Of a stretch of DNA of 64,000 bases, positions 8,997-18,371 are shown piece after piece. Each line of letters opens with the position of its first letter. Positions within the stretch are counted from its first letter, which is position 1. The notes beneath the pieces are model-generated. The model saw nothing but the letters and a program-made list of their open reading frames with translations. It was not told where the DNA came from and did no database searches. This stretch comes from Parahoeflea olei (lineage in GTDB: Bacteria; Pseudomonadota; Alphaproteobacteria; Rhizobiales; Rhizobiaceae), in assembly GCF_001703635.1 (NCBI RefSeq), contig NZ_LQZT01000006.1, positions 57,330 through 121,329 on the forward strand, in the 5' to 3' direction. A program made the position numbers and the translations under genes.

Positions 8997-9392
8997 ATGT
9001 CCGACCATCCCCTGAAAATCCTTATCGAATCTGCAGACCATTCCATATCGGCCAAAGACTTCGACGGCTTGATGCGATTTTACACCGATGATGCCACCCT
9101 GGTGGTCAAGGCAGGCATGTATGCCAAAGGCAAAGACCAGATCCGGAAAGCGTTCGAAGCAATCTCTGCTCACTTCCATGACACATTGAAAGTCCGCCAG
9201 GGGAGGATGGAGGTGATCGAGGGCGGAGACACGGCGCTGGTGATCATGGAAACCTGGTTGGATGCCGTCGATGAAAACGGCATTGCGACGTCGACGGTAC
9301 GACGTGCCACCTATGTGTTTCGTCAGGACTCGTCTGGCACCTGGTTATGCGCTGTCGACAATTCCTACGGCACGGCTCTGCTCGACAGCTGA
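8997..9392 (+). CDS. SnoaL/DUF4440-like (NTF2-fold) protein
   Basis: A 131-aa protein with NTF2-fold features: an N-terminal helix, DFDGLMRFYTDDATLVVKAG, GKDQIRKAFEAI and a C-terminal TWLCAVDNSYGTALL. Such proteins (YybH or ketosteroid isomerase-like) have diverse, mostly unknown roles. ATG 8997 is chosen because conserved-looking sequence begins there; the longer frame from 8889 crosses the terminator at 8942-8969. It is a single gene in the accessory patch between idi and the puf operon end, and probably not part of the photosynthetic machinery. Confidence 0.7.
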   Translation: MSDHPLKILIESADHSISAKDFDGLMRFYTDDATLVVKAGMYAKGKDQIRKAFEAISAHFHDTLKVRQGRMEVIEGGDTALVIMETWLDAVDENGIATSTVRRATYVFRQDSSGTWLCAVDNSYGTALLDS

Positions 9393-9462
9393 GAAGGCTC
9401 CCGGCCCGGTGCCCACATTGGGTCGGGGGACAGCGTTCCGGTTGGCGCAGATACATAGCCGG

Positions 9463-9790
9463 ATACTTCCACGGCAGAAGCTGAGCGATCCGGCTCTGTT
9501 TATGGGCTTTGACAAGGACGGCCAGGGCGGCGGGTGGACAGGCCAGCGGGTCTAAGGCCTTGAGTTTGCAGGTCCCGCTGAGCGAGGCGATGGTGGCCAA
9601 GTTCTCCGCCCTTGCATCGTGTCCGGCAAAGAACGCGTTCTTGCGACTGAGGGCAACCGGCAGGAAGGTCCGCTCGACGCTGTTGGTGCCGAGCACGATG
9701 CGAACGTCGGACAGGAAGAGCAGCAGACCATCCCGGTATTTGACGATGCAAGCCAAGGCCTTGCCGGCTGGGACTGCGTTGCCCCGCGGG
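9463..9790 (-). mobile_element. Degenerate remnant of an IS66-family transposase (C-terminal part)
   Basis: Read on the minus strand, this stretch encodes YRDGLLLFLSDVRIVLGTNS, VERTFLPVALSRKNAFFAGH, ASLSGTCKLKALDP and HKQSRIAQLLPWKYP. These follow the order of the IS66 TnpC C-terminus (NSVERT...ALNRKNALFAGHD...SLIETCKLNGVDP...HKQSRIDELLPW). Nothing upstream on the minus strand restores the rest of the protein, there is no start, and several conserved residues have changed. It is a dead fragment; no inverted repeats could be assigned. Confidence 0.8.
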
Positions 9791-10340
9791 TGCGGTGAGG
9801 AACGAGCCGCGCCTGCAGGCCGTCGACGCGTGGCGCCGATCGCTGCTGCCGACCTGCAAGGCAAGCCTACCGCGGTTGATCGCACGTGGCTTGGTAATCC
9901 TGTTTCCGGAAAGAGCGTCCGCCTCATCCTCGGCATGGATCACGGCCATATCTGGGCTTTGACGGAGAAACGCGCCACGCGCCTGTCGCGCGCCTTTCGG
10001 CAGCGGCGCGGAGGCCGCCTGGCGCCACCGGACGGTCTCGCCTCCCACCCCCATTGCCCGGAGGCCGTCAGGCGCGACCACTGGCGCCTGCGACAGGCCT
10101 TGAGGCCCGGGAGCAGCAAGACCGGGCAGCCGGAACTCGCTGCGGACGGAGGCTCGCTGAATTCCGCCTCCGTTGCGGGGCCAGGCGCGGTGACGTGGGG
10201 TTTGGCGGGGCTGCTGCACCGATGCCCGAGCTTTCCGCGCCTGCGGGCGCTGCTGGCGGCAAGCGCGGCCAATGCGCGATGCGCGCGCGTGCAGCAGCAC
10301 CGGCCGTGAGCCGCGAAGCGGATGGATGCGGAACCCCTCT
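9791..10340. other. Non-coding or decayed stretch between the IS66 remnant and the puf operon end
   Basis: No convincing gene. Long open frames on both strands (for example 9509-10309 + and 9500-10600 -) have the Arg/Pro/Ala-rich composition of GC-rich shadow frames. Plus-strand 9835-9930 reads like a short Toprim-style fragment (LQGKPTAVDRTWL), possibly mobile-element debris. Confidence 0.4.
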
Positions 10341-10341
10341 T

Positions 10342-10379
10342 CCAAAAAAGAAAGACCGGAGATCTCGCGATCTCCGGTC
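10342..10379 (-). terminator. Terminator of the crtE-to-pufC superoperon
   Basis: On the minus strand, GACCGGAGATC-GCGA-GATCTCCGGTC (11-bp perfect stem, 10354-10379) is followed by TTTCTTTTTTGG (10353 down to 10342). This is a strong intrinsic terminator 49 bp past the pufC stop, with the T-run on the correct side for pufC. Confidence 0.85.
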
Positions 10380-10427
10380 CTCTTTTGCGCAAACGGACGC
10401 CGAGGGAAAGCGCCGCTTGCCGCAGGC

Positions 10428-11576
10428 TCAGTCGGCAGACGCCAGAGCCTTTTCCTCAGCGCCGGAGGCCGGCGCAAGAGATGATGTGTTGGTCGGAGCC
10501 AGAACCTTGGTCTCTCCTTCCTTCCACAGATTGAAGTCGGGCACGCCGCGCTCCGTCTGGGTGCCGAGAGACTTGACGTAGTTCTCGAGCATCGAGGCAC
10601 CGTACATCGGCTTCTGAACGCCGTTGTGGCAGGTGTTGCACGAGACCTTGAACACGTCGCCTTCAGGCCCCTTGCGGTTGGCCGGGAACACCGGCTCCAT
10701 CGGCGTCATGAAGGCATTGTTGAGGTCCCGGGTCAGCCGGATCCCGTGCCATGCGGTCACGCGCTGGGTCGGGCTCTGATCCCAGTCGTTGAAGGCGCGG
10801 GTGTTGTGGCAGGTGATGCAGCCAACCCCCAGGCTTTCGGACATGTGCATCATCAGCGCCCAGCTTTCCTCGGTTTCCTTGACGGTGTTCTTGTTGGTTC
10901 CGTCAGGAAGCGCGGTCAGCGAGTGGACGCGGATGTTCTTCTCGCCCAGCAGGTAGCTTTCCAGCGCATCGGTCGGCAGCGAGGTGTTGGCGGCCAACTT
11001 GTTGACGATGTTCTGGCCTCCGCGCCAGCCCACGGCCCTGCCCTTTTCGCCGGGGCCGCTGTCCTTGGCCCAAACATTGGCGGGCAGCGTCTGGCCACGG
11101 TGGCAGGTGTAGCAGGTCACGCCGGTCTGGGCGACGTGGGGCTGCCAGTCCTCGTTGATGTGCTGCGTCATCTGCAGCATGCGGCGGGAAACCACCTTGG
11201 TATAGACTTCATCGGAGGCGAGATCGTCGGGGTTGTGGCAGTAGTTACAGCCTTCCACCGGCGACACCCACTGGGTGATGTCGAACATCAGTTCGTTGAA
11301 CTCGTCTTCCGAAAGATGTCCCAGAACCTGGACGTTCTGGTAGACCTCGTTGGCCCGGGGACCTGCCGGATCCGGCTGATAGGCCGGCTCCAGCACGGCA
11401 TTGGCAACCTTGAGGGCCGCCTGGTCCTCGCGGTCGAGCACTTGAACCATGCCCGATCCGCGATAACCGATCTGCACGCTGTCGACGGGCGGCGTGTCCC
11501 AGTCGGCGCCGAAGATGATGGCAGCGCCCACGAACACGGCGCCGGCCGCAGCGAATGGTATCCAAAGTTGATTCAT
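10428..11576 (-). CDS. pufC: Photosynthetic reaction centre tetrahaem cytochrome c subunit
   Basis: A 382-aa protein with an N-terminal membrane anchor (MNQLWIPFAAAGAVFVGAAI) and no lipobox Cys, so it is held by the uncleaved helix. Four CxxCH haem sites appear in order: CNYCH, CYTCH, CITCH and CNTCH, with Met ligands in MLQMTQHI- and ALMMHMSESLG-like helices. It passes electrons from soluble carriers to the special pair on the periplasmic side. The start at 11576 is 4 bp downstream of the pufM stop; the in-frame extension to 11639 overlaps pufM. The Ser/Ala-rich tail (last about 25 residues) is variable. Confidence 0.96.
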   Translation of the reverse strand: MNQLWIPFAAAGAVFVGAAIIFGADWDTPPVDSVQIGYRGSGMVQVLDREDQAALKVANAVLEPAYQPDPAGPRANEVYQNVQVLGHLSEDEFNELMFDITQWVSPVEGCNYCHNPDDLASDEVYTKVVSRRMLQMTQHINEDWQPHVAQTGVTCYTCHRGQTLPANVWAKDSGPGEKGRAVGWRGGQNIVNKLAANTSLPTDALESYLLGEKNIRVHSLTALPDGTNKNTVKETEESWALMMHMSESLGVGCITCHNTRAFNDWDQSPTQRVTAWHGIRLTRDLNNAFMTPMEPVFPANRKGPEGDVFKVSCNTCHNGVQKPMYGASMLENYVKSLGTQTERGVPDFNLWKEGETKVLAPTNTSSLAPASGAEEKALASAD

Positions 11577-11580
11577 TGTC

Positions 11581-12543
11581 TTAACCCCCAATGGCCGGAT
11601 CGACGACCGTCGGCCACAAGTCGGGCAGCGGCGCGACAAGGCCGTGCTTCATGCCCCACAGGTACCAGTTGTCGACCACGGTCCCGGTCAGCAAGATGCC
11701 GATGCCGCCGGTAATCGGTGTGAGCACGGCAAACCACCAGGCCCAACGGTGAATAGATTCCATGGTGGCGTTGAAGCCCATGGTCCACCTCCAGAACAGC
11801 GCTGCGCGTTCCGAAGCGGTACCGCGGTCGGTGATCTGTTCCACTTCGCGCTCGCCGCCGTACCGGGTCACCGCGAGAATGGTCGCAGCGTGCATGGCGA
11901 ACAGCAGAACCGAGCCGTACAGGAATGCAATCGAGAGGCAGTGGAACGGGTTGTAGTAGAGATTGCCGTAGCGGATCGAGAACGCCGCGGTCCAGTCGAG
12001 GTGCGGGAAGATGCCGTAGGGAACGGCTTCAGCCCAGGATCCCATCATCAGCGGCCGGAACAGGCCGAGGCAGAGGAACAGGAAGATGGCCGAGCCGAAG
12101 GCCCAGAAGACGTGGGTGCCGAGACCGAGCGCGCGCGCCCGGATATAGACCCTCGCCCACCACATCAGCACCGCGGCCAGAAGGAAGACGCTGGAGATGA
12201 TGTACCAGCCGCCTTCGTTGAGCGGCGGGATTCCGAGGCCGTATTTGGCCGGCGGCGGTTCAAGCGCGAGCCAGAACAGCTGGCGGATGAACTGGATCGG
12301 GTCCCAGCCGACCGACGCCAGCATGTTCATGCCGACGATGACGAACCAGATGGTGCCCGCGATCAGCGACGCGGTGCCCAGGAAGCCCAGGTAGATCGGA
12401 CCGATCTGGGCGTAGCCCATCCAGCCGGCGAGCTTGTTGTAGATCGGCTTGCCGATGCGCTCGTCGTCGCCGCGGGGCAACGGGATCCCGGCCTCCACAG
12501 GTCCGCGGACCTGTATTTGCGTGAATATGTTTTGGTATTCCAT
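11581..12543 (-). CDS. pufM: Photosynthetic reaction centre subunit M
   Basis: A 320-aa five-helix membrane protein. It carries [20 protein letters not shown] with the special-pair His, the non-haem-iron region [20 protein letters not shown] and its HRWAWW motif, and [10 protein letters not shown] near the C-terminus, close to the PufC contact region. With L it binds the bacteriochlorophylls, bacteriopheophytins, quinones and iron. It follows pufL after 13 bp. Confidence 0.98.
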   Translation of the reverse strand: MEYQNIFTQIQVRGPVEAGIPLPRGDDERIGKPIYNKLAGWMGYAQIGPIYLGFLGTASLIAGTIWFVIVGMNMLASVGWDPIQFIRQLFWLALEPPPAKYGLGIPPLNEGGWYIISSVFLLAAVLMWWARVYIRARALGLGTHVFWAFGSAIFLFLCLGLFRPLMMGSWAEAVPYGIFPHLDWTAAFSIRYGNLYYNPFHCLSIAFLYGSVLLFAMHAATILAVTRYGGEREVEQITDRGTASERAALFWRWTMGFNATMESIHRWAWWFAVLTPITGGIGILLTGTVVDNWYLWGMKHGLVAPLPDLWPTVVDPAIGG

Positions 12544-12556
12544 GATCAGATCCCTT

Positions 12557-13402
12557 TCAGCTCCAGATCGGCAGATCGAGCCACCAGTTCCACCACTCGG
12601 GCCAACCCTTGTTCCAGAGCGGACCGCTGATGACGATGCACACAGCGCTCCAGAAACCGGCGTTCAGGGCCAGCACCAGACCGAGGCGGTGAATGCCCAG
12701 CGTGCCGACGGAATAGCCAATGATGTCGCGGAAGAACGTGTCTTCGTGTTCCGGTGACTTGACCTCATTGGGATTGTTGTAGAGCGTGCCGTCGCGGCCC
12801 GGATTGCTGGCCGAGAGGATCAGGCCGCCGTGCATCGCCAGCGCCATGGTCGTGGTGAAGAACAAGGTCACCGCGAGCATGTGCGCGGGATTGTAGTGGA
12901 AGTGCAGATACTGGTATCCGACGTTCGACACCCAATCGAGATGGCTGAAGATGCCGTAGGGGAACCCGTGTCCCCATGCGCCCATCAGGATCGGCCGGAT
13001 CACGACCAGCGTCACATAGGCGAAGATCGCGACGGCAAAGGCGGCCGGGACGTGAAAGCCCATGCCGAGTTTGCGGCAGATCTCGACCTCGCGCAGCGCC
13101 CAGGACACGAAGGCCCCGATCGCGCAGATGGTGATGATCTGCCAAAGTCCGCCTTCGGCCAGTGGCGCCAGGCCGAGCCCGTAGCTCAGATCAGGCGGAG
13201 CAATCGAGATCCGCCAGATGTTCCAGGTTGGCCCAAGCGCCGCGCCATAGGCCATCAACGCGGTGCCAAGACCCGCGAAAAAAACCGTGGTGAGGCCGAA
13301 AAAGCCTACGTAAAATGGTCCGACCCAAAAATCGAACAGGTCACCGCCTATCAGGGTGCCACCGCGTACGCGGTATTTTCTTTCAAAACTCAGCAGCGCC
13401 AT
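12557..13402 (-). CDS. pufL: Photosynthetic reaction centre subunit L
   Basis: A 281-aa five-helix protein starting [20 protein letters not shown], the standard L N-terminus. It has [38 protein letters not shown] with special-pair and iron His residues, and [20 protein letters not shown], where Glu (position 212-like) and Ser (223-like) of the QB proton path lie. Length is normal. A strong stem-loop separates it from pufA. Confidence 0.98.
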   Translation of the reverse strand: MALLSFERKYRVRGGTLIGGDLFDFWVGPFYVGFFGLTTVFFAGLGTALMAYGAALGPTWNIWRISIAPPDLSYGLGLAPLAEGGLWQIITICAIGAFVSWALREVEICRKLGMGFHVPAAFAVAIFAYVTLVVIRPILMGAWGHGFPYGIFSHLDWVSNVGYQYLHFHYNPAHMLAVTLFFTTTMALAMHGGLILSASNPGRDGTLYNNPNEVKSPEHEDTFFRDIIGYSVGTLGIHRLGLVLALNAGFWSAVCIVISGPLWNKGWPEWWNWWLDLPIWS

Positions 13403-13476
13403 GGCTTGTCTCCAACCCCGTCTGACCGCTGTCTTGCGACGCGGCCCTGTTCCGGGTTTTGCCCATTCCAGTTTTC

Positions 13477-13518
13477 GACCGCGGGCGGAGGGGCCTGGGC
13501 CTTGCCCCGCCCGCGGTC
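13477..13518 (-). other. Intercistronic RNA stem-loop between pufA and pufL
   Basis: A 42-bp inverted repeat; on the minus strand GACCGCGGGCGGGG pairs with CCCCTCCGCCCGCGGTC (one bulge or mismatch zone). In Rhodobacter a hairpin at this spot protects the 3' end of the pufBA mRNA, giving excess LH1 over reaction centre subunits; the same role is inferred here. Confidence 0.8.
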
Positions 13519-13532
13519 ATTGTTTTCAGCGA

Positions 13533-13733
13533 TCAGCCGATCATCGAGGGGATAAGCCCCAGAATGCCCGTCGACGGATCGAGAGCGCCGGTCACGACCG
13601 GTGCGCCTTCGAGCCAGTTGAAGCGGGTCGTGCTGAGCAGGACGAGGTGAATCATCACAGCCAGCGCGAACAGGAAGACGCCTTGGACGACCAGCGTTTT
13701 ACGCGGGTCGAAAATCATCCAGATTCTCCACAT
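13533..13733 (-). CDS. pufA: Light-harvesting 1 alpha polypeptide
   Basis: A 66-aa single-helix protein, [20 protein letters not shown] at the N-terminus, with the bacteriochlorophyll ligand His29 in [11 protein letters not shown] and the following FNWLEG. It is very close to the Rhodobacter LH1 alpha pattern. The C-terminal tail after NWL (about 27 residues) is moderately long. It lies 12 bp after pufB. Confidence 0.97.
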   Translation of the reverse strand: MWRIWMIFDPRKTLVVQGVFLFALAVMIHLVLLSTTRFNWLEGAPVVTGALDPSTGILGLIPSMIG

Positions 13734-13745
13734 GTCGCTTCTCCT

Positions 13746-13967
13746 TTAGCTGAGCATTGGCAGGAATGCCGAAACCGTCTGGCTGACACCTTCAAGCGAG
13801 GCGTAGCCCTCCGGACCGGGGATCCACGGACGCCAGAACCAGGCGAGCAGATGTGCAACCACGGCAATCGCCACGAATGCAATCATTCCCTGGAGGTAGT
13901 ACGAGTGGAACTCCTGTGCTTCCCCTTCGGTCAGACCCGAAAGCGAAACGGTATTTGGACTGGACAT
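13746..13967 (-). CDS. pufB: Light-harvesting 1 beta polypeptide with a long C-terminal tail
   Basis: A 73-aa protein with the LH1 beta pattern [20 protein letters not shown], the bacteriochlorophyll ligand His39 in [13 protein letters not shown], and about 25 further residues ([20 protein letters not shown] and beyond) on the periplasmic side. Most LH1 beta chains end near WRPW, so the tail is longer than usual. A ribosome-binding site (GGAGGTAC) precedes the ATG. Confidence 0.96.
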   Translation of the reverse strand: MSSPNTVSLSGLTEGEAQEFHSYYLQGMIAFVAIAVVAHLLAWFWRPWIPGPEGYASLEGVSQTVSAFLPMLS

Positions 13968-13991
13968 TGAAAGTACCTCCTAGTCACAAGC

Positions 13992-14074
13992 GCTGCGGTT
14001 CCCCGCAGCCGGGTGCCTCGGACCGCCTGCGAACAGGCGGCTTCGGCGGTTCTTGCCGGATTTGGACACCGGCA
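13992..14074 (-). other. Three hairpins in the pufQ-pufB intercistronic region
   Basis: Stem-loops at 13992-14009 (GCTGCGG/CCGCAGC), 14023-14040 (CCGCCTG/CAGGCGG) and 14054-14074 (TGCCGG/CCGGCA) lie between the pufQ stop and the pufB start. Such structures are common where the puf message is cut and the pufBA 5' end stabilised; the function is inferred. Confidence 0.55.
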
Positions 14075-14085
14075 AAGGCGAAATG

Positions 14086-14322
14086 CTACGCGATGAACAC
14101 GTAGCCTGCGGTGGCGTGCGCCGATGCGCGCGCCTCCGCGAAAACGGATTGGCCGTGGCTGTCGACCGGTTTTCCGCGCAGGGCCTTGAAGCCGCGCGAG
14201 GTCCCCGCCATGGCCAGACAAACGACAAAGGCAATTCCGACCAGGACCCAGTATTCGACCCGGTCCGACCTCGACTGCCCGCGGGCGGCCTGCCTTTCCT
14301 TGTGCTGTGCTGTCATGCTCAT
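14086..14322 (-). CDS. pufQ: PufQ, bacteriochlorophyll/LH assembly protein
   Basis: A 78-aa protein with a basic N-terminus, one membrane segment (about residues 23-41, VEYWVLVGIAFVVCLAMAGT) and a short soluble tail. Size, topology and place between bchZ and pufB match PufQ, which promotes bacteriochlorophyll flow in Rhodobacter capsulatus. Sequence identity among PufQ proteins is low, so context carries much of the call. A second ATG two codons in (14316) is an alternative start. Confidence 0.8.
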   Translation of the reverse strand: MSMTAQHKERQAARGQSRSDRVEYWVLVGIAFVVCLAMAGTSRGFKALRGKPVDSHGQSVFAEARASAHATAGYVFIA

Positions 14323-14359
14323 CGCACTCTCCTTCTCTGCCGGGTTGGTCCCGGCGTCG

Positions 14360-15820
14360 TTATGCGGCCCGCCCGCGCCTCAGCGCCTGGCTGGCCAAAT
14401 CCACGTCTTCCCGGTTCACGATCGCGCTGCCGCGGGCCCGCGCCTGCTCCTCGGCAGCATCGCGCAGCCGCTTGGCGGCGGAGATCCTGACCAGCACCGG
14501 CTCGAGTTCGATCGCCCGGTCGAGCACCGTCTTGGCTTCCGGCGCCCAGGGAATTTCGCCCCGCGTCTTCACCGGCGTCGCCTCCACGGCATCCATGTCG
14601 GTCGCCAGCGGCAGGATCGAGAACAGCGCGTCGAACAGAGCGTTGCAGACTTCCTGAATGAGCCAGGAGGCGCCCGAATAGCCCATCACCGGCGTTCCGG
14701 TGTGGCGGCGGATGATCGCGCCCGGGAACGACACGGGCACGTAGATCGCCCGCGCGCCGGCCTCGGCCAGGTACATCCGCTCGTTGTAGGAGCCGAACAT
14801 CACCAAGGGCGGCTTGTCCTTGATCAGCTGACGGACCGCCTGGTTGTCGGTCTTGCGGCCGGCGACGCGCTGCACCGAGAAGCTGCAGGGCATGCCCATT
14901 TCCTCGGTGAGGAAATTGCGGATGCCGCGCTCATAGGTTTCGCTCGCCACGATCGCGTAGCTGGCGGTGGCGAAGAAATCCTGGGTGACCGAGCGCCACA
15001 GGTCCCACATCGGCTTGAGCGTGGTGTGCTTCTCGCGCCCGATGAAGGGCTCCGGATCGAGGCCCAGCATCTCGCCCAGCGACCTGAGGAACGCCGTGGT
15101 CGAATGAATGCCGATCGGCGCCTGCAGATAGGGCCGGTCGAGCGCCTCGCAGAGCAGCCGGCCGAATTCGCGGTAGAGGCAGACATTGGCGTCCGCATCG
15201 GCGAGCCTGGAGACATCGGCCAGATGGCTGCCCATCGGGAAGGTCATGTTGACCTCGGCGCCGATGCCTTCGATCAGGCGCCGGATCTCGGCGAGATCGG
15301 AAGCCATGTTGAAGGTGCCGTAGATCGCGCCGATGATGTTGACCTTCGGCTTCTCGCCGTCCTTGCGCGCCTTGGGCGGGCGCACCTTGCCCTTTTTCGG
15401 GCCATATTCGGTCCACAGCCACTTGAGCGCGCGGTCGGCGGACTGCCACTGGTCCTCGTCGATGGTGCGCGGCAGGAAGCGCTGGATATTGGCGCCTTCG
15501 GGCGTCACGCCCCCGCCGATCATCTCGGCGATCGAGCCGGTGACGACGACTGCGGGGAGATCGGGATCGAGCACCGCCCGGGCGCGCTTCATCGCGGCCT
15601 CGGTGCCGTGCTGGCCGAGTTCTTCCTCGCCCAGGCCGGTGACGACGACCGGCAGCTCATGCGGCGGCAGCGCGTCGGTGTAGTGCAGTACGGACGTGAC
15701 CGGCAGGTTTTCGCAGCCGACCGGGCCGTCGATGATGACCTGCAGCCCCTTGATGGCCGCAAACACATAGACCGAGCCCCAGTAGCCCCCTGCCCTGTCG
15801 TGGTCGATGATCAGCGTCAT
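14360..15820 (-). CDS. bchZ: Chlorophyllide a reductase subunit Z
   Basis: A 486-aa nitrogenase-like subunit beginning [20 protein letters not shown]. It has [20 protein letters not shown] with a cluster-ligand Cys, and [20 protein letters not shown] near the end. With BchY it forms the catalytic component that reduces the C7-C8 bond of chlorophyllide, fed electrons by BchX. ATG 15820 overlaps the bchY stop; the open frame continues upstream to 16222 but is shadow. Confidence 0.97.
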   Translation of the reverse strand: MTLIIDHDRAGGYWGSVYVFAAIKGLQVIIDGPVGCENLPVTSVLHYTDALPPHELPVVVTGLGEEELGQHGTEAAMKRARAVLDPDLPAVVVTGSIAEMIGGGVTPEGANIQRFLPRTIDEDQWQSADRALKWLWTEYGPKKGKVRPPKARKDGEKPKVNIIGAIYGTFNMASDLAEIRRLIEGIGAEVNMTFPMGSHLADVSRLADADANVCLYREFGRLLCEALDRPYLQAPIGIHSTTAFLRSLGEMLGLDPEPFIGREKHTTLKPMWDLWRSVTQDFFATASYAIVASETYERGIRNFLTEEMGMPCSFSVQRVAGRKTDNQAVRQLIKDKPPLVMFGSYNERMYLAEAGARAIYVPVSFPGAIIRRHTGTPVMGYSGASWLIQEVCNALFDALFSILPLATDMDAVEATPVKTRGEIPWAPEAKTVLDRAIELEPVLVRISAAKRLRDAAEEQARARGSAIVNREDVDLASQALRRGRAA

Positions 15821-17361
15821 GAGCCAACCGCCTCCCCGGAATCCACCGCGTTCTTCGACGCGGCCGCCTTGGCGGCGAATTTCTTGCGGAATGTGGTGTT
15901 GGGCACCGGCTTGTCTTCCCAGACGCCGGCATTGTCGCCCTTGCCGACATCGCCGAAGAAGGCGTGCATGCGATCGAAGCGCGACTTGTTGGCAATGGCG
16001 GCGTTGACGACGGCCGCGAGCGAGCCGGCGCCGGCGGGGCCCATCAGCGGGCGCGCCGAGATCAGGTTGGTGAAGTAGAGCGCCGGTGTGGCGTTCTCCT
16101 TGGCCTTTTGCACCACCGGCGTGGTGCCGATGGCGAGATCGGGCTTGAACTCGGCCATCGCCGCCAGGTCCTGTTCGAGCGAGGCGCGATACTGGACCTG
16201 GACGCCATGGGCTTCGAGCCATTCGGCGTCGAACGCGGAGAACTCGGTCTTCGGGCAGGCGGTGCCGACATATTTGAGGTCCGCGCCGCTTTCGACCAGA
16301 AGCCGCGCGACGATCAGTTCGGAACCCTCATAGCCCGACAGCGTGATGCGGCCATTGATGCGGTTTTCGGCAAGCGCGCCACGGATCGCACCGCCAAAGG
16401 CGTTGCGCGCGGCGTCAATCTGGGCCTGCGGCACATTGCAGCCCTCGCCGATCGCCTGCAGCCAGGCATCGGTGCCCTCGAAGCCCACCGGCGCGGAGCC
16501 GATGACCTTGCGTCCGGCGGCGCGGAAGGCACGCACCGAAGCCGTGTAGAAGGGATGGATCGCGGCGACGGCGGCGCAGTCGAGCGCGGCATAGAGCTCG
16601 CGCCATTCGCGCACCGGCACCACCGGCCCTGCAGCCAGGCCCATGGGTTCGAGCATGGCGGCGATCATCATCGGATCGGCCGGGAACATCTCGCCGAGCA
16701 GGGTGATCGAGGGACGCCCCTCAATGCCGCCGCGCGGCGCCTGCACCGGCCCGCTTTCGGCCTCGCCATGGGCATAGGTCAGCATCGCCGAGGAGAGCAC
16801 GTCCTTGGCCTCGGCATGGGTCGGCACGCCGAAACCCGGCACGTCGATGCCGACGATGCGCACGCCGTTGATTTCCTTGGGCAGCATCTGCAGCGGCACG
16901 CCCGAGGCGGTCGGCACGCACAGGCTGGTGACCACGATCGCGTCATAGGCGGCCGGATCGGCCATTTCATGAACCGCGTCGCGGATGTCCTCGTAGAGCT
17001 TGCCGGTGACGAGCGATTCCGAATTGAACGGCACGTAGCCGACGGAGCGCTTGGCGCCGTAGAAATGCGAGGTGAAAGTGAGGCCATAGACGCAGCAGGC
17101 CGAGCCCGACAGGATGGTGCCGACCCGGCGCATGCGCAGGCCGACGCGGAGCGAGCCGAAGGCCGGGCACATCGATTGCGGCTGGTCGTGCGGCCCTTTC
17201 GGATAATCCGCCTCCAGCTGCTGCATCAGCCCGGACTTGCCCGAGGCCATGGCCTGCGCCTTCATTTTCTCCGCGCCAGAAGCGCAAGCCATGCCTTCGG
17301 CAGCGGCGCTGTCGGCCGGCATCATGGCAAGTTCGTCGCGTTTGGGGGAAAAGTCGTCCAT
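15817..17361 (-). CDS. bchY: Chlorophyllide a reductase subunit Y
   Basis: A 514-aa subunit with [33 protein letters not shown] and [14 protein letters not shown], which supply Cys ligands of the Fe-S cluster, and a BchN-like C-terminal half ([18 protein letters not shown]). It partners with BchZ. The start is placed at 17361, two bases after the bchX stop; the upstream extension to 17421 lies inside bchX. Confidence 0.97.
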   Translation of the reverse strand: MDDFSPKRDELAMMPADSAAAEGMACASGAEKMKAQAMASGKSGLMQQLEADYPKGPHDQPQSMCPAFGSLRVGLRMRRVGTILSGSACCVYGLTFTSHFYGAKRSVGYVPFNSESLVTGKLYEDIRDAVHEMADPAAYDAIVVTSLCVPTASGVPLQMLPKEINGVRIVGIDVPGFGVPTHAEAKDVLSSAMLTYAHGEAESGPVQAPRGGIEGRPSITLLGEMFPADPMMIAAMLEPMGLAAGPVVPVREWRELYAALDCAAVAAIHPFYTASVRAFRAAGRKVIGSAPVGFEGTDAWLQAIGEGCNVPQAQIDAARNAFGGAIRGALAENRINGRITLSGYEGSELIVARLLVESGADLKYVGTACPKTEFSAFDAEWLEAHGVQVQYRASLEQDLAAMAEFKPDLAIGTTPVVQKAKENATPALYFTNLISARPLMGPAGAGSLAAVVNAAIANKSRFDRMHAFFGDVGKGDNAGVWEDKPVPNTTFRKKFAAKAAASKNAVDSGEAVGS

Positions 17362-17363
17362 GA

Positions 17364-18371
17364 TCACACCGTGTCGTAGATGACTTCGAGGGACGGACGC
17401 GCCAGCGCGGAGGCCGGGCACATGTCTTCCGGCCGGGCGGGCACGAGTTCGAAATCGCCACCGGTGTCGGAGGAGTCGAACAGGCCGATCAGGCCGTCCT
17501 GGTCGAGCGGTTCGGGCAGAACCGGCGGGGCCAGGCCGAGATTGGTGGCGAGCGTCTGGAACAGCGGACCCCAGCGGTTTTCCGGGTGGCCGATGATCTG
17601 GTAGTTGGCGCTCTTCTTGCGGATGTCGTCATCCTGCGGGATCGCGGCGAGCACCGGAATGCCCACGGCTTCGGCGAAAGCGGCCGCCTCGCCGGTGCCG
17701 TCATCCTTGTTGATGACCATGCCGGCGACGCCGACATTGCCGCCGAGCTTGCGGAAATACTGGACCGCGGAGCAGACATTGTTGGCCACATAGAGCGACT
17801 GCAGGTCGTTCGATCCGACGACCACCACCTTCTGGCACATGTCGCGGGCGATCGGCAGGCCGAAGCCGCCGCAGACCACGTCGCCCAGGAAGTCGAGCAG
17901 CACGTAGTCGAAGTCCCAGTCGTGGAAGCCGAGCTTTTCGAGCGTTTCGAAGCCGTGGATGATGCCGCGACCGCCGCAGCCGCGGCCCACTTCCGGACCG
18001 CCCAATTCCATGGCGAAGACGCCGTCTCGCTTGAAGCAGACGTCGGAGACGCTGATTTCGGCGCCGGCGGCCTTCATCTTCGACGAGGTCTCGATGATGG
18101 TCGGGCAGGCGCGTCCGCCGAACAGAAGCGAGGTGGTGTCGCTCTTGGGGTCGCAGCCGATCAGCAGCACCTTCTTGCCCATATGGGCGAGCATGCAGGA
18201 CAGGTTGGCGAGCGTGAAGGACTTGCCGATGCCACCCTTGCCATAGATGGCGATGATCTGCGTGTCCTTCTTCACCGGACCCGTATGGGGCTGGTCCGGC
18301 TCGATCGCAGCTTCTTCGCGCAGGCGTTCGTGGATCCGGTCCGCGGCGTTTCCGCCAAAGCCTTCGGTCAT
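17364..18371 (-). CDS. bchX: Chlorophyllide a reductase iron protein, subunit X
   Basis: A 335-aa NifH-like ATPase. The P-loop is IAIYGKGGIGKSFTLANLSC (about residues 40-59), then GCDPKSDTTSLLFGG, GRGCGGRGIIHGF with a 4Fe-4S Cys, and DVVCGGFGLPIARDM with the second. It transfers electrons to BchYZ with ATP hydrolysis. Its start overlaps the bchC stop (ATGA). Confidence 0.98.
   Translation of the reverse strand: MTEGFGGNAADRIHERLREEAAIEPDQPHTGPVKKDTQIIAIYGKGGIGKSFTLANLSCMLAHMGKKVLLIGCDPKSDTTSLLFGGRACPTIIETSSKMKAAGAEISVSDVCFKRDGVFAMELGGPEVGRGCGGRGIIHGFETLEKLGFHDWDFDYVLLDFLGDVVCGGFGLPIARDMCQKVVVVGSNDLQSLYVANNVCSAVQYFRKLGGNVGVAGMVINKDDGTGEAAAFAEAVGIPVLAAIPQDDDIRKKSANYQIIGHPENRWGPLFQTLATNLGLAPPVLPEPLDQDGLIGLFDSSDTGGDFELVPARPEDMCPASALARPSLEVIYDTV

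Noticed and set aside
9808..9960. Plus-strand LQGKPTAVDRTWL segment resembling a Toprim/primase fragment of mobile elements
   Set aside because: Too short and isolated; the surrounding frame looks like random GC-rich translation. Left only as possible debris.
13968..14085. A pufX-like or additional LH gene near pufB/pufQ
   Set aside because: The 118-bp gap contains only hairpins, and no single-helix protein frame is present; pufC, not pufX, ends the operon.
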